A stretch of DNA of 64,000 nt. It comes from Glandiceps talaboti (lineage: Eukaryota; Hemichordata; Enteropneusta; Spengelidae). Each line of letters starts with the position of its first letter. Position 1 is the first letter of the stretch. The notes beneath the pieces are model-generated. The model saw nothing but the letters and a program-made list of their open reading frames with translations, did not search any database and had not been told where the DNA came from. Where the stretch lies: positions 11,792,440-11,856,439 of the forward strand of contig NC_135571.1 of assembly GCF_964340395.1 (NCBI RefSeq), written 5' to 3'. This document shows, one piece after another, positions 27,640 to 38,222 of the stretch. A program made the position numbers and the translations under genes.

Positions 27640-30600
27640 ATGGCAGATATACCGACTTCAGAAACAGTTAATTCTGAACTTGGTCAGGATGAAAAACGTT
27701 CAAAGAAAAAACGACGAAGATTGGCAGCTTTTATTTTGTTAGCATCAGGGATTGGCGCGCTGGCCTCTATAGTGGTCTTGGGTGCATATTTTGGATCAAG
27801 TAAGAACCTTTTATGCAGCATAATATCTTTTCCAAAACTACTTCGTACAGAGATAATGTTTCTTACTCTTTCACTATTAGATACTATCTAAATGTAATGA
27901 TTTACAAAATATAACAGCTTGTTGTTTTTTGACACCTAAAATCCAGCCTAGCATTTTACCTTGAATATTTTTTTAATATGTTTATTATAATGTATTCATA
28001 ATTATAGACTATTGCAGCTTAAACAATTAGGTGCCCTATAATTCCCTCTATGTACGTCGTTTGATGTGTTGGTTTCGGTCTGCATTGGGGCAAGCCATTG
28101 TCATATATTCGTAAACGGTGCAATTGTGTTAGAAAGTTGGTGAATCTTTAAGGCATTCACCTTTGATTTTATCGATTATATCGATTATATTGATTTTATC
28201 AATTATATCGATAATGTCGATTATATTCTATATGATTATTACATAACAAAGACAAAGAGTCTGACCTTTTGATATTAGTGTAGGGTAGATTCACTGTTGT
28301 ACATATGAGAGTTTTCCTGAGTACCCCTTCAGACAACATACAACCAGTTTCTATATTAAAACAATATAGTGCACATTGTTTGCCTCTAGATGAACATTCT
28401 GCATTGGGGCAAGCCATTTTCATATATTTTGAATATTAAAAAGTGAAATGAATACTTACCTAGCAATAATTTATGCATACAATGTCAATGATCGATAAGT
28501 TAGAATTGTCTGTTGACATGATGATTATATTATAATTTTTATTCTAACAGGCAACGAAGACACATCTTCTGATGGAAACCTAAGTTTTCAGAGGTTCATT
28601 AATACCACTACACTGCAACCCTCTGGTATGTTATAATGTTCAATTGAATTATATTTGTTTTGTATTATTTTGAACATTTGTCAAATATTTTATCAAAATA
28701 TATTTTGAATGTTAAAACAAGTGAAGTGGATGTTAAAACAAGTGAAGTGAATACTTACTGAGCAATAATCTATGCATAAAATGACAGATAAGTTAGAATT
28801 GTTTGGTGACCTGATGATTATAATTGTTATTCTAACAGGCAACGAAGACACATCTACTGATCAGAAGTCCACCTATGCCACTACACTGCAACGCTTAGGT
28901 ATATATATGTTAATACTCATACAATTCAATTTTATATTCTTTCCGTTATTTTGAACATTTTTCAAAATATGATGGAGAAATCATTGACAATTTATGAGGT
29001 GAATTTATCAACTAACATATAAAACGCCACCTGGCTCAACACAATCTTTCACCAACAGGAATATATTTTATCATATCTGACCAACAGAGATATATTTGTC
29101 AAGCAAAGTGATAAAATTTAGCAATGTTAGTAGGGTGTTAGTAATGAAACACAATAACGTGAAATGGTCCCACATATTTGACATATGTGCCACTTTAAAT
29201 TTAAATCGACCCATGCTTGGTAGAGCTTGGTTGAGCACATGCCAAGTTTTGCCATTTGACCTTCAAGGTGGAGGTCAAGGTGAAATATTATTATATTATT
29301 TAAAATATTTCATTATTCGCCTTTGCTACACAACCATCTCTTAATCCAAGAAAAATACAACCTACAGTTACCTTGTTTTTAATCATTCTCCCCAGTGGAC
29401 TGTAACGATCCAGGAACCCCAGATTATGGTCAGAAAACTGGCACCTTGCATCATGGTCAAGAACTGGTATTTACGTGTGTGGATGGCTTCCAGTTGATTG
29501 GTGATTCTATACTGCTTTGTAATGATGGAACTTGGAGTGGAAACATACCAGTATGCCAAATGAGTGAGCTCTATATATTTATCACAATTAATATTCAAGC
29601 TATTTTTATTTTCGATTTACGGCTGATATTCATAACAATTTTCTAATTTTAGAAATATGACAATACTGCCTTAAACTGTCCGAAACGAGATGATGTAATC
29701 AGGACTTGTTCTCAGGCATGGTTGTTAAATTTCGACCGACAGTTACAAATGAGGCGATTGACCAATCAGGGAAAAGCATGAAGACCAGTGTATCAGCAGA
29801 ATAGCAAATTCATATAATGTCCATGGCGTGAATACATATACTGAATATAAATAACCAATACCTTGCATACATTTATTATATATATTTACTTATTTATTTA
29901 TTTATTCATTTTGTCAGTTTATAAGTTTATTTCGTTATTTTCAAGGTATGCATCATCAAACAAAAACGGAAAATGGCAGTCCGTAAATATATACTTCAGA
30001 ATTTAGATATGTGGAGGATGTTCATGCTGAATTATTTCAAGACTTCGAAACATACAAAAGTTAAGAATCATTAATGGTCGTTTCATGTGTTCAATATTTT
30101 ACATTACAATCACTTTATTGTATTAGTATATTGTGCTACCATGGTAACACCTAATAATGGTTGGATGAACGGCTCCTTCGGTCACGACAATTCCCTCAGT
30201 TTTGGTTGTAACCTTGGTTACCGTCTTGTTGGAGAAGACACGTTGTATTGTTATGATGGACAATGGAATGCTACTCAGCCGTACTGTGAAATTGGTGAGA
30301 ATACATTCAATTAGGATATAGAGTGTTATATATAATTATGTCGAACATAGAATGCAGCTCGAAAGTAAAGTAGGAAACTTCTCCTGTTACTTTCGTCAGG
30401 AAAACCACAGAGATCAGTCAGCTTGTATTGATGATATGATTTGAATTTTATTTTTTCCAATCATGGCTATTCTTTTCTGAACGACTCTTCTAATTATTTC
30501 CTATGGGAAAATATTTCTCACTCAGACTTGGTCAGGGGAAGGGATATAGTGTCTTTATTCAGTAAATAAAGAGGAAAAGGGAAAGAAAAAGGAAAAGACT

Positions 30601-30641
30601 AGCAAGGGTCGGGGAAACAACAACAACAACAATAATGATAA

Positions 30642-30698
<57 letters not shown>

Positions 30699-31232
30699 AA
30701 ATCATATCATCAATGAAATGCTCACTGGACCCTGTGAGAAAACTTACACCAGACCTCATCAGTTAATTTCAAGATAAAAAAACTCCCTACAGTTTTTGAA
30801 ATCGAGGTCAAAGATATATTAAAATTAATGCATAATACAATAGCTCGGTAATGTCTCTAAAAACAAAAGTTAAAAGTATTTTTTTTGTGTTTTTTACCAT
30901 ACCAGTGTCATGTGAGTTGGTTCAAGCTCCAATCAATGGATGGATGGTTGGTTCGTTTCAACATGAAAGTTTGTTACAATTTGGTTGCAATGAGAGTTAC
31001 AGTCTCGTTGGCGAAGATACGCTATATTGCTATGATGGAGTATGGAATGTCACACAACCATACTGTGAGAAAGGTAGAAAAATAAAACGTGATTTCTCTG
31101 TTTTGCTTTCTCTCTTTGACTCTGTCCCCATGTCTTTGTCTGTTGCTTGTCTGTCTCTTTGACTCTTTATGTCTCTATCATCATCACAATCATCATTATC
31201 ATCATCACCACCACCACAGCCATCATCATCAC

Positions 31233-31283
<51 letters not shown>

Positions 31284-31392
31284 TATCATCATCATCACCA
31301 CCACCACCACTACTACCACAACCACCACCACCATCATTATCATCATCATCACCATCACCATCATCATCATTATCACCACCACCACCACCACC

Positions 31393-31452
<60 letters not shown>

Positions 31453-31475
31453 GTCATCATCATTATTATCATCAC

Positions 31476-31552
<77 letters not shown>

Positions 31553-32489
31553 CGAAAACATAACTATATCACAAAATGTATGTGCATTCCTATTTTGCAG
31601 TATGTGACGTGGGATGGACTGAATACCAATCAATGTGTTACTATGTTAATACCGAAGTAATGTTTTGGCATGATGCTCGCAGTCATTGTCAAAGTCTTGG
31701 CGGTGATTTGGCGAAATCTAACACAGAGGATATTAACACTTTCCTGACTGATATGATAAGGGCAATGGACCTGAGTGTATGTGATCCAATATACAGATGT
31801 AATCTACATATAGGACTGAGTCATCAGGTAAGAAAACCCGTATTTCATTCGAATAATTCGCCCCTCTGAAAAGATGTCTTGAACTTTTGCTGAAATCAAG
31901 ACGACAATAAGAGACGACACGAAACAACACAATACAACACAACACAACACAGCACAGCACAGCACAGCACAGCACAGCACAACACAACACAACACAACAC
32001 AACACAACACAACACAACACAACACAACACAGCACAGCACAGCACAGCACAGCACAGCACAGCACAACACAACACAACACAACACAACACAACACAACAC
32101 AACACAACACAACACAACACAACACAACACAACACAACACAACACAACACAACACAACACAACACAACAGGACTTAAGTAGAATTCGACTCCTTGATGAA
32201 ATATACATATACTGTGAAACATAGACGTCCAAACAAAAACTCTATTATTAGGTTCTTTTTTTCTTCACAATGATAGCCTGGTACTGGATTTGAATGGGTG
32301 GATGGTACGGCCCTATCACCTGACTTTATTCCATGGGCACCTGCTGAGCCTTTTGATGGTAACGTACCCAAGTCAGTTGAACTGGAACTAAGAACACTGG
32401 ACCAGCCGTCAATGGGATGGAATGACCGTAAATTTGATTCAAGCAACGTCAATAATAGAATATGGTCCATATGTGAGAAATCTCTCTAG
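27640..32489 (+). CDS. Lectin gene B: type II membrane CCP3-CTLD protein
   Basis: Spliced model: 27640-27799, 28551-28625, 28839-28898, 29396-29563, 30127-30294, 30906-31073, 31601-31827 and 32277-32489 (412 residues; every junction in phase). Residues 22-27 K-K-K-R-R-R, membrane helix 28-51, stalk 54-98 made of two related exons, three 56-residue sushi modules (99-154, 155-210, 211-266), CTLD 267-412. CCP1 (D-C-N-D-P-G-T-P) has no counterpart in lectin A; CCP2 and CCP3 match A's two. In the CTLD the Ca2+/sugar site reads E-P-F-D at 366-369 and W-N-D at 390-392, closer to an E-P-N-type site than lectin A, so it may bind mannose-type sugars; this is inference. N-glycosylation sites N-A-T and N-V-T lie in the sushi modules. 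AATAAA at 32814-32819 is a plausible poly(A) signal, 325 nt after the stop. Probably a cell-surface recognition receptor. Confidence 0.87.
28551..28898 (+). repeat. Internal duplication of the stalk exon in lectin B
   Basis: Exons 28551-28625 and 28839-28898 both begin GCAACGAAGACACATCT after a TTCTAACAG acceptor and end ACTACACTGCAAC before the last codons. The preceding intron sequence (GATAAGTTAGAATTGT, then TGATGATTAT) is also repeated, so a segment of about 290 bp was duplicated. Lectin A has one stalk exon. Confidence 0.85.
30618..30697. repeat. (AAC)n in lectin B intron
   Basis: Trinucleotide run of about 25 AAC units with an AATGATAAA break, in the intron between CCP2 and CCP3. Confidence 0.95.
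31174..31555. repeat. (ATC)n/(ACC)n array in lectin B intron
   Basis: About 380 bp of ATC, ACC and mixed trinucleotide blocks between CCP3 and the first CTLD exon, ending 45 bp before the acceptor. Poly-His, poly-Ile, poly-Ser and poly-Met frames through it are artefacts. Confidence 0.97.
31924..32169. repeat. (AACAC/AGCAC)n pentanucleotide array
   Basis: About 49 units arranged in blocks (AACAC, AGCAC, AACAC, AGCAC, AACAC) within the intron that splits the CTLD, ending 107 bp before the last exon. Confidence 0.97.
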
Positions 32490-35228
32490 CCTTGGCCAAG
32501 GGATTTTTTTAAATGATATGTTTTCGATATTAAACATGACTTAAGGGTTGGTAGTTAGGAATTTTACCTTACTTTTTAAAACTTTTTTGTGAATTTAATT
32601 TTTTGTGAGTTTTTTTGTTTGGTTTGGGGTATTTTGGAAAATTTCTTTGACCATAAGTCAAAATATTCGCTGGTCACAATACTTTGATGAAAGATTGTAA
32701 AAGAAGTAAATGAAGACATGTACAATTGTATCTTAAGTAGATAGATACTATAATATACAGACTGTACTGTATCAATTCAACTTAAAGCCTGAAAAGACTT
32801 GGTTAATCTCTGGAATAAATTTTAAAATTTTGAACAAAGATACTTTGGCAAGTAATTTTACACGGAAGTAGAAGTAAATTCTCACATTTTCACCTTTTTA
32901 CCTTACGTATAAAACCCTCACATATACACACAAGAATGTTCTAATAGCGTGGTATAAGTCATAATTATATAAAGGTATAACATTTTGCTATATACTGTCG
33001 TTTGTCGTACGTCTAATATGTTTCTGTCGCGGTCCGATCGCGTTACTTGACCCGCCCACCAAATAGTTGCTACTGTAACAGGTGAATGAACAAATAAAAA
33101 GAACCATTCAAGATTTTGGTGAATACATCGATGTGAAGGTCGAACTCATTTGATTGACGTCAATTCTAGAACGTATAATACCTCAGACCACTAACTGAAG
33201 TAATACTAAGGTATATACACTAATATATTCACATCTCGCTAGGTATTTAACTTTTGAAGATAAAGTTTAATCCGATTAGCTGACATGTTTATTCAAGGTT
33301 ATCCTAGATCCGATTTGGTGTTTGAGGGCATAGGGAGAAGAAATTGTATACAATAGTATACCTGGCAGTGCTATGTCAGTAACATAGAAAACATTGAATA
33401 ATCCTCTGTATAAATTCAATTTTCAATTCAACCCATGGTTTGTCACCAAGGGCGATTTTTTAGTAAGCATAAACTGTCACGGCACTTGAACTATCTTTTC
33501 AAATGGACTTTACCTGATGATGGCTTAGTTGAGTGGTGGTGGTCGTGGTGGTGGTGGTGGTGGTGATGGTGGTGGTGGTGGTGGTGGTGCTGGTGCTGGT
33601 GGTGCTGGTGGTGCTGGTGGTGCTGGTGGTGCTGGTGCTGGTGGTGCTGGTGGTGATGGTGCTGGTGCTGGTGCTGGTGGTGCTGGTGTTGGTGGTAGTG
33701 GTGCTGGCGCTGGTGGTGCTGGTTTAAATCATAACGACACCTTTAAAATTCAATGTGTGACTGTGGTAACATCATCAGGCTCAAAAGGTATTAAAGACAC
33801 ACAACCGTTGCTATAGTAACTTAAAATTTTAGAACAGAGTGAATCTAAAGGCGTAAAGTCCACGGATAACATAGTCACGGTACACTCTTTCTCCTACTTC
33901 AGATATGAATGGGGTTTTTTTGGTCATTGCATTTTGAACAAATGTTTGATTGTTTTTGACATCATATAAAGTAAGTGTAGGTATCAAACTACATGTGGTG
34001 TATGATTGGTAACGTATTCTAGTCAAATCGATTTGTGTAACTGACAGTGTGAACTATGTTTGACGGCTGTTGAGGTTGTTAACATGATCGAGGGCTAGAT
34101 AAAAACAAATGGTTTCTATTTTTTATCGCTGGTGGCGCTAGCCCGAATCTGATCCCGCTGCGCGCTGACCTACTTACGGTATATACAACAAGGAGATTTC
34201 CCTCATTGATTTCCATGCCTAGATGTTCCAGTAGTGAGCTGTAGGACGTACATTGATGGACAAAGATGTGGAAATGGGAATATCACTTCATCTGTTGTCA
34301 GTTCTGACCTGTGGTTCCACCCCAGCTCACTTGAAGCAGTGTCGTAGGCATGTCGTGACGCGTGGTCGTGCATTCGTTGGGCTCGATCATGCGATTGCCG
34401 AAGGCTACAGTCAATGCACATCAACATCCAAATGTAAACGTAGCTTGATGTTCGTAGCAGCAAACCATCCAGAGTTAGGTGAGTTGAGGATTGTTTTGGG
34501 ACGGTTAATGTTAAATGTATGGTGTCCGAAACATGCATGCACATGATGCAGTCATTCACATGATTCACGAGTGTCTCGGAATCTGAAACTGGAAAGGGAC
34601 TCTATTCAAAATCCAACGTGTATAGTTCCTAGTATCAGACATATGGCTTTTAGATGTGATACAAATCACACAACAAAGACAGGATAAAACACTGCAATCG
34701 CCATATATCCTCAGACAATCTTCGTAATTTTCTTTGTTTTTGTGTTTTATTGCCGTGAACAAACTAAACAAATATATGTAAGAGCGCCACCAACGACAAT
34801 ATCAACAATGAGTGCGCTCCAGTTGTTTAGTCTTTATTGCTAGGTGGCGCTCTTCTAATTCAGTTTTGCAGCTTGAATACAACACGGTGGTTAGATGGAA
34901 ATTTTTAAACCCCACTATCAGCTTTTGCAATTCTAGTTACAAGCAAGGATATGAGAAAATGAATGGAATATACTGTGAGTGTCATAAACAAGCTAGTTGT
35001 AACTGGAACATTTTCATTTTTGATAAGAAAAACTGGAACATTTTTTGATACTCCTGTAAGTAATAAAGACTCCTTCCCTATATCATACACCTGGACTGAG
35101 CAGTATGGAATCACCCTATGGGTAGATGTGTTCATTTAGCTGTACACATGATATGGTACAATAAATTTAATCAAATTGATTTTTTTTTAAGTTTACACAT
35201 TAAAATCTGTGCCACAATACATTCACTA
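32490..35228. other. Intergenic, repeat-rich
   Basis: Contains the lectin B 3' flank and a GGT/GCT trinucleotide array at 33533-33725. A frame at 34238-34478 (+) ends in a good donor (GAGTTAG before GTGAGT) and the stretch 34350-34400 is CpG-rich, but no acceptor or domain supports it. Nothing else seen. Confidence 0.5.
33533..33725. repeat. (GGT)n/(GCT)n array
   Basis: GGTGGT and GGTGCT trinucleotide mixture of about 190 bp. Gly-Ala and Val-Leu frames are artefacts of the repeat, with no splice or start context. Confidence 0.95.
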
Positions 35229-35762
35229 TTTCAACTAGTTGCAATAATTGTAGCGTTTGGTTTCACTTCTGTTTTTGTGTTTTTTTTCGTTCTGATGTTT
35301 AACTTGAACCAAAGTGTTTGGTGTAATTTTGAGGGCTTTTTCTTGTTTTTTGTGCATTTTTCGTTCCGATGTTTAACTTGAACCAAACACTGCAATTCTT
35401 GCTGGGCAAATTCAAATAGACGAGATCATGTTGAAAACGTGAGCGAGATGTCAGCATACTACCCATTTCAAAATGCTGCATGCGTTCCTACTTTTGCTGA
35501 TTTTGACGGGATTGGGGTACTTCTGAACATTTCCTGGTCTTGGCGGCTCTGTTATTGATGTCGGAGTTAGGAAATGTCCAATTTTTTGGCAGGTAAGGTG
35601 TAATTTAGCAGAAAAATACCCCCAACTTTGCGATTCAAATCTGAATCACTTCCGTCTATTTGCGTTTACATTACAGGAATTGTAGCGTTTGCTTACAGTT
35701 AAACATTGCAATGAAAAAAGTACACCAAATGCTACAATTATTGCAGCCATATTTCAACCAGT
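35229..35762. mobile_element. Fold-back element, about 530 bp
   Basis: The ends are inverted copies: TGCAATAATTGTAGCGTTTG near 35240 and, reversed, TGCAATAATTGTAGCATTTG near 35745. Inside, CGTTC(T/C)GATGTTTAACTTG occurs twice (35287 and 35361). A block with AACGTGAGCGAGATGTCAGC matches 50.64 kb in the large element there, so this is a dispersed family. Confidence 0.6.
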
Positions 35763-35859
35763 GGTACTATACTACTTCTGGATAAAATCAACTTCCAATT
35801 AAATATACACATTTAAGGTTTTTTTACAATCTTCAATGAATATATTATTTATGTTCTGA

Positions 35860-36010
35860 TTGCACTCATGGCCTCATACACAAACTAACCCCAACAAGCT
35901 ATTTGCATTAGTTGGTCACACTGCCTCCAGGCTTTCACACATAGACATAAGGTTTGGTCAAAGTTCAGATGATAAAATCTTTACTGAGTTAGGGGGACTG
36001 CTACCTGCAG
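35860..36010 (+). CDS. Candidate exon, unknown protein
   Basis: An open frame with ordinary, non-repetitive composition (L-F-A-L-V-G-H-T-A-S-R-L then D-I-R-F-G-Q-S-S-D-D-K-I-F) ends at a G/GTACAT donor in phase 1. The only AG upstream is at 35897-35898 (CCAACAAG), with a modest pyrimidine tract. I do not recognise a domain, and the phase does not connect to the other candidate exons nearby. Could be a single exon of an unseen gene or chance. Confidence 0.25.
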
Positions 36011-36349
36011 GTACATCATTCATCTACCTATTGTATGATGACATCATATACTTTTGTTGTTTGTTGTTTGTTGTTTCATTTCTCAACAATAGAATGTCTA
36101 TAAAGTATAAGTAGTGATAACCACTAACAAGGCCACCTTAAATCCCGCAAGGCAGCAAGTCGCTGAGGTATGTAATTGTACGATCACTGTCGGCGTTTTC
36201 TTGGTATAATTGTTCTCAGTTACTTTGGAATTTGATTAGAGTTTTGCTGTGAAGGTTTTCGTGTGATTAATTCAGGAAATCTCAATTTGAAATGTTTGTG
36301 TCTTAGACTACCTAGGAATTCATACTATATTTACAGTTAGATTTTAGCA

Positions 36350-36720
36350 CTGATTATTTTATAAATACCCTTTAGAAGAATTAACACCTCTGTTCTTGAA
36401 TTTTCATCAAAGAAACTCAGAGTATGTGAACTTTTGAGATGTTTTTTGAGATCACGAAAAAACAGTTAACACGATTATTTTATGAATATCCTTAGAGAAT
36501 ACCTCTGGTTTTAATCTTCATTATAAAAACTCAGAGTATGTGAAATTTTGAGAATTTTTTTTGAGATCAAGAAAAATAATTGATATGATTTTATAAATGA
36601 TCTTTAAAAGAATTATTGAATATATCTGTTACAGAATTTTCATCGTAAAAAGTCAAAATTACGTGAAAGTTTTGAGAATTTGTTTCGTGAACACAAAATA
36701 TTGATTTGATACTCTGTAAA
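36350..36720. repeat. Degenerate tandem repeat, about 116 bp
   Basis: Three diverged copies starting near 36350, 36468 and 36583, each with GATTATTTTAT(A/G)AAT, then ACTCAGAGTATGTGAA, TTTTGAGA and TTTTTTGAGATCA. AT-rich, non-coding. Confidence 0.6.
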
Positions 36721-37593
36721 ATCGATCTCCGTCTTTGAATTTTTACAAGTTTTAGATTTTTTTTCAAGAACATGACATTGTTTTCTCTCTCTATAAGTCA
36801 TGTTTTGAAATAAATCTTTCAATATTTATTCCAGCAATATATGTATAGATTTGATCTTTTTATTTTAAGCATTTGTACCAAAGAGTTTAGCAGAAAATTT
36901 TGTTTTCAAAAAGATTTGATGGGTTTTTTTTTTGCTTTAGGGATAATTCATATTATGTTGCACACAATGTATAGGTTGAAGTGTTCATGTCAGAAAAGAT
37001 TCAATAAATTCTTTCCTTTAGGGGAAAATTCTTTTATGTCTTAACGTACACAATGTATGGATTAAAGCACATTTTAGTCATTTTGTGGTTCATTCGTTCT
37101 TTTGATGTCCGATTTTCACACATTACAAGATTATTCTTAACCTGTCGTTCTGAAATACCTGCCATGTAAACCCATGTAATCCTATTAGTGGTATTAACCT
37201 TTGTATCACCAATGTCAAACTTTTAACAATTATATAAAGTGTACAAATTTCTCATTTTTTAACCCTTTTTTGTGAAAATTTTGGCACATTCATGATGAAC
37301 AGGTACTAATAATCAGAATGTGTCCAAAATTAATGCATAAAAAGGTAAAAAGTATCAAAAATACGACAATTTCTGTTGAAACATTTTGGCAGAAAATCCC
37401 ATTCATGATGGAGTAGGAAGTCACCTATTGTTATCAGTGAATGACAAGGTGTTTAACAAGGGGTGTGGTTTCATTGTTAGTGTCTAATATGTTGAGTTGA
37501 AACCATTCACCTGAAGCCATAAAATTCACAAAGACTAATTGTTTCCTGGGATTTACATTTGATGTTCTTCTGATTTTGACGTCTTTATTTCAG

Positions 37594-37862
37594 ATGACCA
37601 ATGTACCAGCAAGTGTCGGTCACGTTTCAAGGTCGATGGGGCAACCCAGTATTGATTCACTTCAAGAACTGGTGCCACCACAACCACTGGCGTTAATTCG
37701 TCTACATAAAACTGCTACAGTTGTACGACTCCAAAAAACTGCTACAATTGTGCGTCTGCAGAAAAGTTCTACAGCTGAAGAACATGTTGCACCAACTAAG
37801 CAGCAACAACAACCTGTTGAAGTAAATGTAGCCACCATTGTAGCAGAAGATATGAATACAGA
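37594..37862 (+). CDS. Candidate exon with 9-residue repeats
   Basis: Bounded by a good acceptor (CTTTATTTCAG) and a consensus donor (GTAAGT), 269 nt, open in the frame that begins M-T-N-V-P-A-S-V-G-H. The middle codes for three 27-bp in-frame repeats (L-I-R-L-H-K-T-A-T, V-V-R-L-Q-K-T-A-T, I-V-R-L-Q-K-S-S-T), then a Gln-rich run. Low complexity, no known domain. It ends in phase 2; an acceptor at 39537 (GTCGTAG) is in the right phase but leads into a dispersed repeat and a stop at about 39682-39684. Coding status is moderate at best. Confidence 0.4.
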
Positions 37863-37929
37863 GTAAGTACATATATAAATACTTATTTTAACTGCATCCT
37901 GTCATGTTTGATTATGGTTATGTAATGTT

Positions 37930-38222
37930 ATATTGTGTTGTGTTGTGTTGTGTTGTCGTGTGTTGTGGTATGTTGACTTGTGTTGTGTTATCTTATGGTG
38001 TGTTGTTTTATATTATGTTGTGCCATGTTATGTTACGTTATGCTATGTTATGCTATTTATGTTGTGTTGTCTTATGTTATGTTATGTTATGTTATGTTGT
38101 GTTGTGTTGTGTTGTGTTATGTTATGTTATGTTATGTTGTGTTATATTATGTTATGTTATGTTATGTTATGTTATGTTATGTTATGTTATGTTATGTTAT
38201 GTTATGTTATGTTATGTCATTA
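37930..38222. repeat. (GTTAT/GTTGT)n pentanucleotide array
   Basis: About 290 bp of TGTTA/TGTTG units, imperfect at the left and clean at the right. Cys-Val/Met-Leu frames through it are artefacts. Confidence 0.95.

Noticed and set aside
31089-31660. Long poly-His, poly-Ile, poly-Ser and poly-Met reading frames
   Set aside because: They are translations of a trinucleotide array in a lectin B intron; all frames are open because of the repeat.
34238-34570. Frames on both strands in a CpG-rich patch
   Set aside because: One good donor at 34479, but no acceptor in phase and no recognisable domain on either strand.
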